NCBI RefSeq assembly: GCF_016859125.1
Contig: NZ_CP069338.1
Span: 1,302,001 to 1,366,000, forward strand
Direction: 5' to 3'
Origin: Archangium violaceum
GTDB taxonomy: Bacteria; Myxococcota; Myxococcia; Myxococcales; Myxococcaceae
Length of the DNA: 64,000 bases
Under the pieces are notes generated by a model. That model saw nothing but the letters and a program-made list of their open reading frames with translations. It was not told where the DNA came from and did no database searches. The translations under genes were made by a program, and so were the position numbers. Positions 44,223 through 52,069 of the stretch are shown here, one piece after another (position 1 is the first letter of the stretch; each line of letters begins with the position of its first letter).

Positions 44223-45437
44223 TCAAACCACGTTGGGTATGAATACGTAGTTCCATTCCCCATGGAACTTGTTCCTTTTTATTCGGAGCGACTCCATCTC
44301 ATGGTTGGTTACCTTTATGCCAAGAGGGTAGTCGTCCGTATCGAGTGCTGCCTGAATGTGTAGGCCCTTTTCGGTAGTCGTGCTCCCGATGAGGTTGACG
44401 ACGATCTCTCGACTCTCCAGGGGACGCCCTCTCCAGTTGTGGGTGATGTGGCAGAACATCCGATGCTCTATCTTGTTCCACTTGCTCGTTCCGGGCGGTA
44501 GGTGGCTGACGCTGATTCGCAGCCCCATCTCGTCCGCCAGGTGCTGCAACTCCACTTTCCACAACCGAGCACGAGCGCTGTTGCTGCCACCGCTGTCTGC
44601 GATGATGAGCAACTCCTTCGCTCGCGCGTAGCGCTCTCGGCCCATCTCCAACCACCAGGTTCGGATGGTGGACGTGGCGAAGGCGGGCGTGTCGTGTGTC
44701 ACCCCTACGCTCACCCATCCCTCATTGGCGCCCACGTCATAGACGCCGTACGGCAGGACTTTACCCAACTCCTTATCTACGAAGTCGTATACCCGAACCT
44801 CGGACGGCTTGGCTTTCGGGTGCCACTCCCTTCCTGCGTTCTTGAAGTCCCCCACCAACTCCTTTTTCTTGGCATCCACCGAGATGACAGGCTCTCCGCG
44901 CCGGTGGAAGGCCCGCACCAGCGCGTTGATGTGCTCGAATTGTGCGTTTCGGTCGGGATGCTTGCCGCCCTCACGCGTTTTGCGGTTACTCTGGAGGCTG
45001 TAGCCCGTCTGGCGCAGAAGTCTCCCCACGGTGCTGGGATCGATGGCATGGCCTCGATGACTCAACTCAGCGGCCAGTTTCACGGTGCTCTTGCAAGTCC
45101 AGCGCAAGGGCGACATCGGATCGCCGCGCGTGGCTGGCTCCACCAACACCTCGAGGTCCGACAGCAACGTTGTGTCTTTCTCTGTCGCTTTCTTCCGGCC
45201 TCCACCATGGCGGCGTGCGCGGTGGATGTCGAGAGTCACCCCCTGTTCAAGCTCTTTCAACCCCCGCCGTATTGCCGACCGGGACAGTCCTGTGGCCTTT
45301 GCCACCAAACTGATGCCTCCCCTTCCCAAGGACCTGGCCTCCGCAGCCGCCCAGCGCCGACGAACCGCCTCGTTCATTCCCGCACGCAGCGCCTCGAATT
45401 TGCGTTGAACAGCCTCTATCGATGGCGTTACGTTCAT
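44223..45437 (-). CDS. ISAzo13-family transposase
   Basis: A 404-residue intact DDE transposase. The N-terminal helix-turn-helix region (GISLVAKATGLSRSAIRRGL) binds the element ends. The catalytic core shows KSTVKLAAELSHRGHAIDPS, PVISVDAKKKELVGDFKNAG (first Asp), LLIIADSGGSNSARARLWKV (second Asp) and LPPGTSKWNKIEHRMFCHIT (Glu). This P-P-G-T-S-K-W-N-K-I-E-H motif is the hallmark of the ISAzo13 (Rhodopirellula-type) family. The gene fills the element almost from repeat to repeat and has no frameshift, so it may be active. Confidence 0.93.
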   Translation of the reverse strand: MNVTPSIEAVQRKFEALRAGMNEAVRRRWAAAEARSLGRGGISLVAKATGLSRSAIRRGLKELEQGVTLDIHRARRHGGGRKKATEKDTTLLSDLEVLVEPATRGDPMSPLRWTCKSTVKLAAELSHRGHAIDPSTVGRLLRQTGYSLQSNRKTREGGKHPDRNAQFEHINALVRAFHRRGEPVISVDAKKKELVGDFKNAGREWHPKAKPSEVRVYDFVDKELGKVLPYGVYDVGANEGWVSVGVTHDTPAFATSTIRTWWLEMGRERYARAKELLIIADSGGSNSARARLWKVELQHLADEMGLRISVSHLPPGTSKWNKIEHRMFCHITHNWRGRPLESREIVVNLIGSTTTEKGLHIQAALDTDDYPLGIKVTNHEMESLRIKRNKFHGEWNYVFIPNVV

Positions 45438-45478
45438 CTGTCACCCGTCTGCTGAATTCAGACACTCAACACGCCGTG

Positions 45479-45504
45479 TGGAACATTTATTTTTCCGAGC
45501 CTCC
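45479..45504 (-). repeat. right terminal inverted repeat of the ISAzo13-type element
   Basis: Exact reverse complement of the left end over 26 bp. It is followed directly by TT and then RCC1 gene sequence. Confidence 0.93.
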
Positions 45505-45506
45505 TT

Positions 45507-45603
45507 AGCTCGGGTCAAATCGACGATTCAAAGCAGCTCACCTATCCTACCCCCGTCCAGCGTCCGGGGCTCGCGGGAGTCGTGACTATCTCCGCGGGCC
45601 CTG
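45507..45603 (+). pseudogene. RCC1-repeat gene remnant, segment copy B
   Basis: A 97-bp piece equal to about 53277-53373 of the complete RCC1 gene (QIDDSKQLTYPTPVQRPGLA, then GVVTISAGPA). It is cut on the left by the insertion sequence and on the right by a deletion that joins GGCCCTGC directly to GGATGCACCG, the sequence that follows the gene in copy C. Confidence 0.85.
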
Positions 45604-45734
45604 CGGATGCACCGCGCGCCAACAGGTGGCCTACATGGGAACGTGCGCGCTCCTGAATGCCTTCGAGGTTCCGGTCCCCAAACCATAGGAACCAAGTTCT
45701 TTCATGGGTCCGGCGCGAAGGACGGAGAAGAGTC

Positions 45735-45824
45735 CGGCAACTGGCCCACCCATTCAGGGCTGACGTCAACGCCCGTACGCTGCCGCAGGTACTCCGCCAG
45801 GCGCGAACGTGTCCAGCGGGTGAA
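45735..45824 (-). pseudogene. possible IS630-type transposase helix-turn-helix debris
   Basis: A short minus-strand stretch reads FTRWTRSRLAEYLRQRTGVD then VSPEWVGQL, which resembles the winged-helix segment of IS630 transposases. Nothing else of such an element is present and the frame runs into unrelated sequence. In copy A the stretch is shortened to RLAEYLRARG. Confidence 0.4.
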
Positions 45825-45829
45825 GGCGA

Positions 45830-47004
45830 TTACAGGAGGGGGAGCCCGGTGAGGAGGCGCCCGATGAAGTCCTGCAGATGATCCACCGTGGGGGCCATCA
45901 CCCACCCGGCGCGCGCGTCGCGGAAGATGCGCTCCACGGGAAGATGGCGGGAGAAGGCGGCGCCACCACAGGCCTTCATCGCCAGGTCACACACCTCGAG
46001 CGCTGCCTCGATGGATGACAGGCGCGATTGGAGCAGAGGGAGGAGCGGCGCTGGAGCCGGGGGGTTGAATCCGGACAGCGCGGCGCCGAGGAGCGCTCGG
46101 GCCTGCTCGGAGCGGACGCTCATCTGCGCCAGGCGTGCGCGGAGGTTTGGCAGCTCCCTCAGGTGAGTGCCGGTTTGTGCGAAGCCTGCCTGCTGGAGAT
46201 GCCGTGCCGTCGCCTCGACGGCCGCCTGGCACAGGCCATTGGACATCGCGGCCGTACCGACACAAAACCACGGCAGCACCTGCCCCACGAGCGCCGAAGC
46301 CCCCTCACCCATGGGCGTGAGGAGCGCGTCCGCGGAGAGCTGGACAGCATCCAAGGACACCGGCGCCGAGCCATTGCCGCGCAGACCGAGTCCCTCGAAT
46401 CGCCCGGTGACCCGGACTCCTTCGGTACGCCGTTCCACCAGGAGCAGCACCGACTCGAGTGCGGAGGCGGCACCCGGGACCCGCGCGCACGAGATGTACG
46501 AGTCGGCATTCCCCGCGGCCGTGACCCAGGACTTCTCCGCCTGATAGGTGAACCCCTTCTCATGCGTGCGGAGCTCTGACAGGGGGGCCCAGAACTGCGA
46601 GCGCCCTCCTACTTCCGAGAGCGCCAGGGTGGTGAGGTGCCGACCCGCGGCAATCTCCCGGAGGAGCTTCGCCGTCTGCTGGGACGGGACCGCAGACGCG
46701 AGCACCTGTGCGGCGGTGGTGTGCATCACGAACACCATGGCGGTGGAAGAGCAGGCCTTCGCCAAGACCTCCACGACCGCGGCGAACGTCCGGGGCCCCT
46801 GACCTTGCCCCCCTACTCCCGTGGGAGGCACAGACCCAGGAGTCCCTGCTCGGCCAATGCCGCCACGCTGTCGCGCGGAAACGTTGCCTCCGCATCGACG
46901 GAGGCCGCTTTCGGGGCGAGGACCGTGCGAGCAAGCTCTTCGCCAAGGGAGACATACCGCAGGGAGGACTCATCCAGGAGTGGGGTCAAGGGAGTGGGGT
47001 TCAT
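45830..47004 (-). pseudogene. acyl-CoA dehydrogenase, copy B, single frameshift
   Basis: An acyl-CoA dehydrogenase (FAD enzyme oxidising acyl-CoA thioesters). The N-terminal 63 codons (NPTPLTPLLDESSLRYVSLG to ALAEQGLLGLCLPRE) end at TAG. The frame then continues one base over as GGQGQGPRTFAAVVEVLAKA, LALSEVGGRSQFW, KSWVTAAGNADSYISC, VRVTGRFEGLGLRGNGSAPV and the C-terminal FAD domain (MKACGGAAFSRHLPVERIFR). The expected join is LPRE-Y-GGQG, so one base is missing before a run of six G. The second frame could start at GTG 46831 but would lack the first helical domain. The same lesion is present in copy A. Only this copy retains the middle domain. Confidence 0.85.
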
Positions 47005-47028
47005 TTGGAATGAGCTCGGAGAAGGGAC

Positions 47029-49104
47029 CTATCGCTCGCTTTCGATGATTCGCATCAACTCGTCGAGATCAACCGGCTTGAGGAGGAAGTGCTGGATACC
47101 CGCCTCCCGGGCTCGCACCCGGTCTCGCTCCTGGCCATAGCCCGTCAGCGCCACCAGGGTGACCCCGGCCATGTTCGGCTCGCCCCGGAGCCGTTGAGCG
47201 ACCTGGAAGCCATCCATCCCAGGCAGGCCGAGATCCAGGACGATGAGCTCGGGTTTCTGGAGAAGCGCCTGTCCGATGGCCCCAGGCCCCTCATGGGCCA
47301 GATGGACCGTGTGTCCTCGGAACTGGAGGTACTCCATCAGGGTCTCGGCCGCGTCGATGTTGTCGTCCACCACCAGGACGCGGCGCGTGCGGACGGTCTG
47401 GGAGCGAGGAGCGGCATCCACCGGCTTCGCGTCCTGGGGGCGCTCCTGCTTGGAGGTTACGGGCAGAGACACCCTGAACTCGCTGCCACGATCCGGACCT
47501 TCGCTCCGCGCCTCGACGCTTCCTCCGTGCAACGAGACCAGATCCCGGACCAGGGTCAAGCCGATGCCAAGACCCCCGAGGTGACGCGACAGCGGCTGCT
47601 CTCCCTGTCGGAACGGCTCGAAGACGTGGGGCAGGAGCTCCGCCGGAATGCCCATACCCGTGTCCCGGATGCTCACGACGACGCGGTCCGCCTCCTCGAA
47701 GACCGACACGGCGATGTCTCCGCCCGGTGGCGTGAACTTGGCCGCGTTGTTCAACAAATTCACGAAGACCTGCTCGAGACGCGCCGGATCTCCTTGCAGG
47801 AAATGCGACGCGCTCCCGAGCTCCACCGACAGCCGGTGTTGCTGGGTCATGAGCCGCACCCCGTCCAGGGCTCGATGGAGTACATCCTCCAAGAGCAGGG
47901 GCTCCGGGAAGACCTGGACCTTGCCCCGGGTAATGCGGGAGACATCCAGAAGATCATCGAGCAGGCGTGTCATGTGCTTGACCTGCCGCGCGAGCATCTC
48001 GCAGATCTTCGTCCGCTGGGGAGCCTCCGCCGTGGGGAGGAGCGTGACGGCCGTGAGCATCGGCGCCAGGGGGTTCCGCAACTCGTGGCCGAGCATGGCC
48101 ATGAACTCGTCCTTGCGACGATCCTTCTCGGCCAACGCATCCGCCCGCTGCTGGAGCGCCGCCTGCGCCTCCATGCGCTCGAGGGAAATCGCCGCCAGGT
48201 GGGTCATCACCTCGAGGAGTTGGAGTTCCTCCGAATGGGGCGCCCGGCTGTCCCGGGCGTGCACGTCCAACCGCCCTCGCGGGTGTCCCTCCGCAGTCAG
48301 GATGGGCATGGACCAGTACGCCCGCAGCCCATATTTCGTCACCAGTTCCCTGGGTCCGCGCCACCCGGGATGGCGGGTGACGTCCTCGATGACAACTCGC
48401 TCGAGGCCGGGGGCCGCCCTGCCTGGAACGGAGGACTCCTCCAGGAGTGCCCCCGTGAGCAGCCGGGCATCGACCTCGTCCAGGTTCGATGACGCCACCA
48501 CCCGCATCTCGTTCTCGTGCTCCCCGAGTCTGATGAGGCAGGAGGAGCCCGGCAGCAGGTGTTTCGCCACGCCCATGAGGGAGCGGAAGATTGCATCCAA
48601 GGGCTCTCCTCGGACCACCTGCTCGAGGATTTGTCGTTGCGCCTCCAGCACGGCTTCCGCGCGTTTGCGCGCGGTCTCATCCATCAGGAGGATGAACAAC
48701 CGGTCGGCCTTCCCGTGGGAGTCACGGAGGACACGGGCCGTCTCCCGTAGCCACACCACCCGGCCATCCATGGAGACAACCCTGTACTCCAGCTCGTGAT
48801 CCACGGCTTTGGACGTGAAGAGCTGGCACAACTGGATGGTCTTGGCCCGATCCTCCGGGTGGAGAATGGATTCCCAGAAGCCGCTCAGGAGCCAGTTCTC
48901 GGAGGGGTAGCCGAGAAGCTGCTCCGCACGACGGCTCACATAGGTGAAGACACATTGCTTGGCGTCATACTCGGCGACGATGGAGTCGAGCCCTTCGATC
49001 AGTTCCTGGAAGCGAGCCTCCTCTGAAGTCGGTCGCGAGTCGCCGTGGGGCTCCCGAGGGAGGGGGGAACTCGAAGTGAACAACCGCTGGTCTCGCTCCG
49101 GCAT
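47029..49104 (-). CDS. hybrid sensor histidine kinase (PAS-GAF-HisKA-HATPase-REC)
   Basis: A 691-residue cytoplasmic sensor kinase with no membrane segment. PAS lies at about residues 32-150 (IVAEYDAKQCVFTYVSRRAE, WESILHPEDRAK) and GAF at about 165-315 (SSCLIRLGEHENEMRVVASS). HisKA carries MLGHELRNPLAPML with phospho-acceptor His340. HATPase has FVNLLNNAAKFTPPGG (N-box), DTGMGIP and GGLGIGLTLV. The receiver (about 575-691) has VVDDN, phospho-acceptor Asp624 in LDLGLPGMDG and Lys676. This is the only complete copy; copy A retains the second half. It ends 25 bp before the acyl-CoA dehydrogenase reading frame on the same strand, so the two were probably one transcript. Signal unknown. Confidence 0.93.
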   Translation of the reverse strand: MPERDQRLFTSSSPLPREPHGDSRPTSEEARFQELIEGLDSIVAEYDAKQCVFTYVSRRAEQLLGYPSENWLLSGFWESILHPEDRAKTIQLCQLFTSKAVDHELEYRVVSMDGRVVWLRETARVLRDSHGKADRLFILLMDETARKRAEAVLEAQRQILEQVVRGEPLDAIFRSLMGVAKHLLPGSSCLIRLGEHENEMRVVASSNLDEVDARLLTGALLEESSVPGRAAPGLERVVIEDVTRHPGWRGPRELVTKYGLRAYWSMPILTAEGHPRGRLDVHARDSRAPHSEELQLLEVMTHLAAISLERMEAQAALQQRADALAEKDRRKDEFMAMLGHELRNPLAPMLTAVTLLPTAEAPQRTKICEMLARQVKHMTRLLDDLLDVSRITRGKVQVFPEPLLLEDVLHRALDGVRLMTQQHRLSVELGSASHFLQGDPARLEQVFVNLLNNAAKFTPPGGDIAVSVFEEADRVVVSIRDTGMGIPAELLPHVFEPFRQGEQPLSRHLGGLGIGLTLVRDLVSLHGGSVEARSEGPDRGSEFRVSLPVTSKQERPQDAKPVDAAPRSQTVRTRRVLVVDDNIDAAETLMEYLQFRGHTVHLAHEGPGAIGQALLQKPELIVLDLGLPGMDGFQVAQRLRGEPNMAGVTLVALTGYGQERDRVRAREAGIQHFLLKPVDLDELMRIIESER

Positions 49105-49207
49105 GACTCCTCACACAGGGACCAGGGTCGGCCCCACAACACATTGCCCGTACCTTGGTATGAGGCGGCAACCAAGGGACGAGATCTAATACGTCTTCCG
49201 GTAGACT

Positions 49208-49397
49208 TACCGTTGGTTCCAGGCCGTGGTGGCCGTGGGCTGGACGGACTTCGACGAGGACGACCACACCACGTTGGTGGCCTCGCTGCTGGGAACTGCT
49301 GGCGAGACCCGAAGCCCGGTTGCGGCCTCTCATTGAACGCTTCGCCCAACTCATCTGCGAGCAGCTCGTTTTCCGTGAAGTCTTTGGTCTTTCATGA
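49208..49397 (+). pseudogene. unidentified coding remnant in two frames
   Basis: The gap between copies B and C has two protein-like pieces: YRWFQAVVAVGWTDFDEDDH then TTLVASLLGTAGE, stop at 49334; and RPLIERFAQLICEQLVFREV then FGLS, stop at 49395. They look like one gene with a frameshift, family unknown. The rest of 49105-49410 shows nothing. Confidence 0.3.
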
Positions 49398-49410
49398 GGG
49401 GATGCCTCAG

Positions 49411-50747
49411 CCTGATGGGTTACAGGTGTCCGTCGGAGTGCCGACAGATGCACTCCAGGCCACCGGCCCCCACGCTCCCTCGGCACTAGCGTCATTCCGG
49501 GAGGCATCATGCGACGCGACGCTCGACGGCTGGCCCTGGTGGCGGTGCTGGTGCTCTTGAGCTGGTCGGTCTCCGGCACCCGCACGGTGCTGTACGAAAG
49601 GGAGTCCGCGTACAACCACATCGTCGTCAGCGAGGATCGCGGGGGCCGGCGCTATCTACAGTTCGAGAAGGGCGGCGCACTGCAGAGTGTGGTGAGGCCA
49701 GGTCATCCGCTGGAGCTGGAGCTGCCCTACACCCGGGTAGCGATGGTGGGACTGGCCTTCGTGCCGGCGCCACGACGCATCCTGGTAGTGGGCCTGGGGG
49801 GCGGCGCCATGCCCATGTTCCTGCGCGCCCTGCTGCCCGAGGCCCATATCGACGTGGTGGACATCGACCCGGATGTGGTGGAGGTGGCACGGCGCTACTT
49901 CGGTTTCCAGGAAGACCCGGCCCTCCGCGCGCACGTGGCCGATGGTCGACGGTTCATCGAATCACCCGGTCCCGCATATGACCTCATCCTCCTGGATGCG
50001 TACGGTGCGCGCAGCATCCCCAAGCACCTGGTGACACGCGAGTTCCTCGCGGCGGTGCGGGCGCGCCTGACCGGGGCAGGCGCGGTGGTGAGCAACGTCT
50101 GGGAGCAGCGATCCAACCCGCTGTTCGACTCGATGGTCCGCACCTACCAGGAGGGCTTCGTCCAACTGTACACATTCCAGGTGCCGTCGAGTGACAACCG
50201 CATCCTGGTGGGGCTGCCACATTCGGTGAAGCCATCACGGGAGGCACTGGAGGCACGTGCCGAGCGGCTGGAGCGCGAGCGGGGAGTGCCTTTCGACCTG
50301 AGTGCGTTGGTGGTTCGCGGGTACGAGGACGCGACGGATCGCCCCGCACGCGGACAGGAACTGGTGGACCCGGCCGGGTCTCCCTGATCCGAAGCGGAGC
50401 CCGACGGTCAGGACACCGGCAGGAAGCGCGGCTCTCGTTCGTCTTCACATCCCCGTGGGGAATGGCCTGGGCTGCGTTGACGAGCACGTTGGCGAGATGG
50501 AGCGGAAACGCTGTGGGGAAGCCATTTCCCCAATGAATAGCCTAGATCATTCGTCAGCGAAAGAGGGTTGCCAGAACAACTGGAGGATTCATGCCTTTGA
50601 GTTCGGATGTCCGGGAAGTGCTGAAAGCGTGGGGCCGCGGAGCCGAGGCCATCGGAGAAGTGTTACAGGGGCAGGGAAGCGCTACCTGGGACGAAGCGCG
50701 CTCAACCTATCTTGGTACACTCGCACAGCTTTTTCCGGCGCCTGAGG
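49411..50747 (+). repeat. segmental duplication, copy C of the spermidine synthase-esterase block
   Basis: Partner of 42849-44185 at a constant offset of 6562. Copy C continues past 50747 into the intact esterase and RCC1 genes. Confidence 0.92.
49509..50387 (+). CDS. spermidine synthase-like methyltransferase-fold protein, copy C
   Basis: Same 292-residue protein as at 42947 with Glu30, Arg31 and Gly45. It has the same SAM-fold motifs (RILVVGLGGGAMPMF, VVDIDPDVVEVARR, LILLDAYGARSIP) and the same hydrophobic N-terminus. In this copy the downstream order is intact: 203 bp further on lies the HSL-type esterase, then the RCC1 lipoprotein. The repeated retention of an intact version in both copies, while neighbours decay, suggests this gene may be under selection. 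Function in polyamine synthesis is possible but unproven. Confidence 0.88.
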   Translation: MRRDARRLALVAVLVLLSWSVSGTRTVLYERESAYNHIVVSEDRGGRRYLQFEKGGALQSVVRPGHPLELELPYTRVAMVGLAFVPAPRRILVVGLGGGAMPMFLRALLPEAHIDVVDIDPDVVEVARRYFGFQEDPALRAHVADGRRFIESPGPAYDLILLDAYGARSIPKHLVTREFLAAVRARLTGAGAVVSNVWEQRSNPLFDSMVRTYQEGFVQLYTFQVPSSDNRILVGLPHSVKPSREALEARAERLERERGVPFDLSALVVRGYEDATDRPARGQELVDPAGSP

Positions 50748-51580
50748 GCGTCTCGTTCGCCGAGGTCGACATGGGCGGGGTGCCAGGAACGCTGGTAACG
50801 CCCGAGAAAGTCGAAGATGGCAGGGTACTCTTCTATATACACGGGGGCGGTTACGCGAGCGGCGGTCCAAAGGGATATCACGGGCTTGCCGGTCGCTATG
50901 CCCAGCTCCTGCGTGCCAGAGTCTACATTCCTGATTACCGCCTGGCTCCCGAGCATCGGTTTCCGGTGCCAATCGACGACACGTTCGTTGCTTATCGATC
51001 GTTGCTCGAGCAAGGGCACTCTCCACGATCGATCGCCATTTCTGGCGACTCTGCCGGCGGCGCAATGGTTGTCACCATCATGAGGAGGGCGCGCGATGCG
51101 GGTGTGCCGCTTCCGGTGGCAGGTGTCGCCATTTCACCCTGGGCGAACCTCACCCACAGCGGCGCATCGGCCAAGGAGCGTGATGGCCTCGATCCGCTAT
51201 GCAGCCTTCATTTCCTTACCCTCCTCGCCCGGAACTTTCTCGGAGATACGCTGCCCACGGCCCCAGATGCGTCGCCCGTCTTTGCGGACGTACGTGGGCT
51301 TTCACCGATCCTCGTACAGATCGGCGAGAACGAGGTGATGTTGAGCGATGCGATCCGACTCGCGGCGCATCTCGGCGAGAACCGGGTTCGGGTTTCGCTC
51401 GAGGTCTGGCCCGGCATGTTTCACGTCTGGCACCTATTCGGCAACCTGATGCCTGAAGCGGATCAGGCGCTTCGTAATGCGGCCGCCTTCCTGGAGACCG
51501 CATTTACAATGGCAGGACTGACTCCAGCTGCGCCGTACTCCACACCTGTCGATAGACCTGGTCACCAGGACATTGAGTGA
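50591..51580 (+). CDS. alpha/beta hydrolase of the HSL (hormone-sensitive lipase-like) esterase family
   Basis: A 329-residue carboxylesterase. The oxyanion-hole motif is YIHGGGYASG (His84), the nucleophile elbow is SGDSAGGAMV (Ser154) and the catalytic His is His278 in GMFHVWH. In the acid region the sequence is GENEVMLSDA, where most relatives have Asp at the position of the second Glu, so the acid residue may be Glu or the following Asp. IPDYRLAPEHRFPVPIDD is the typical family signature. GGAGG precedes ATG 50591. It would hydrolyse short acyl esters in the cytoplasm. Another copy is cut at codon 52 by the insertion sequence at 44184. Confidence 0.9.
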   Translation: MPLSSDVREVLKAWGRGAEAIGEVLQGQGSATWDEARSTYLGTLAQLFPAPEGVSFAEVDMGGVPGTLVTPEKVEDGRVLFYIHGGGYASGGPKGYHGLAGRYAQLLRARVYIPDYRLAPEHRFPVPIDDTFVAYRSLLEQGHSPRSIAISGDSAGGAMVVTIMRRARDAGVPLPVAGVAISPWANLTHSGASAKERDGLDPLCSLHFLTLLARNFLGDTLPTAPDASPVFADVRGLSPILVQIGENEVMLSDAIRLAAHLGENRVRVSLEVWPGMFHVWHLFGNLMPEADQALRNAAAFLETAFTMAGLTPAAPYSTPVDRPGHQDIE

Positions 51581-52069
51581 GTCCGGAGGCCGGCGCGGGC
51601 TCGGGCGGAGTGGGTCCGCGCCACCTGATGCGCCGCACGTCATCCACCATGCGTGGCTCGCTCGACTACCGGCGGACTTGCATATTCGCCATGCGTTTCT
51701 ACATGCATCTGGTCTGACTCAATGGCACCCAAGTACCCCGTGCTGGAGGAAGCAGGGTTCGGCAGGTGGTGGGGTCCGTCCCTAACGGCGACCCGGGCTC
51801 GGCCGGAACCACGTGGGCGGACGGCGCACGTCCTTCCGGCCCGGGCTCTACGACAAATCTGGTCACAAGCCCAGACAAAATTCGTCACCCCATCACCAGC
51901 AGGCAGGCAGGCCGACGGTGATTTCAAGGGGTGTACGATCCAGACATTGGCACGCCTGGTGCTCCATGGCCCGTTGTTCCTGGCACCCCTCACACAAATG
52001 AGCCAGGGACCCGTGCTCACGAACGTGCGTTCGTGCGGCACTTCCATGTCTTGAGAAAGGCATCATTGA
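51581..52069. other. gene-free stretch before the RCC1 lipoprotein gene
   Basis: About 490 bp with no credible gene; open frames on both strands lack motifs. A 7-bp hairpin CACGAAC/GTTCGTG lies at 52018-52035, 35 bp before the RCC1 start, and could be a regulatory site or chance. Confidence 0.4.

Larger units (their letters stand above)
44184..45504 (-). mobile_element. intact ISAzo13-type insertion sequence
   Basis: An element of about 1321 bp bounded by perfect 26-bp inverted repeats (44184-44209 and 45479-45504) with one complete transposase gene. Left flank is the esterase gene; right flank is the 3' part of an RCC1 gene. In copy C these two points lie about 2.5 kb apart (50747 and 53277), so the element is joined to a deletion and no target-site duplication can be matched. 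The exact left edge is uncertain by two bases, because GG is shared with the target. Confidence 0.9.

Noticed and set aside
51640-52047. Minus-strand frame before the RCC1 lipoprotein gene
   Set aside because: About 135 codons, but no motif, no ribosome binding site and codon use unlike the neighbours.
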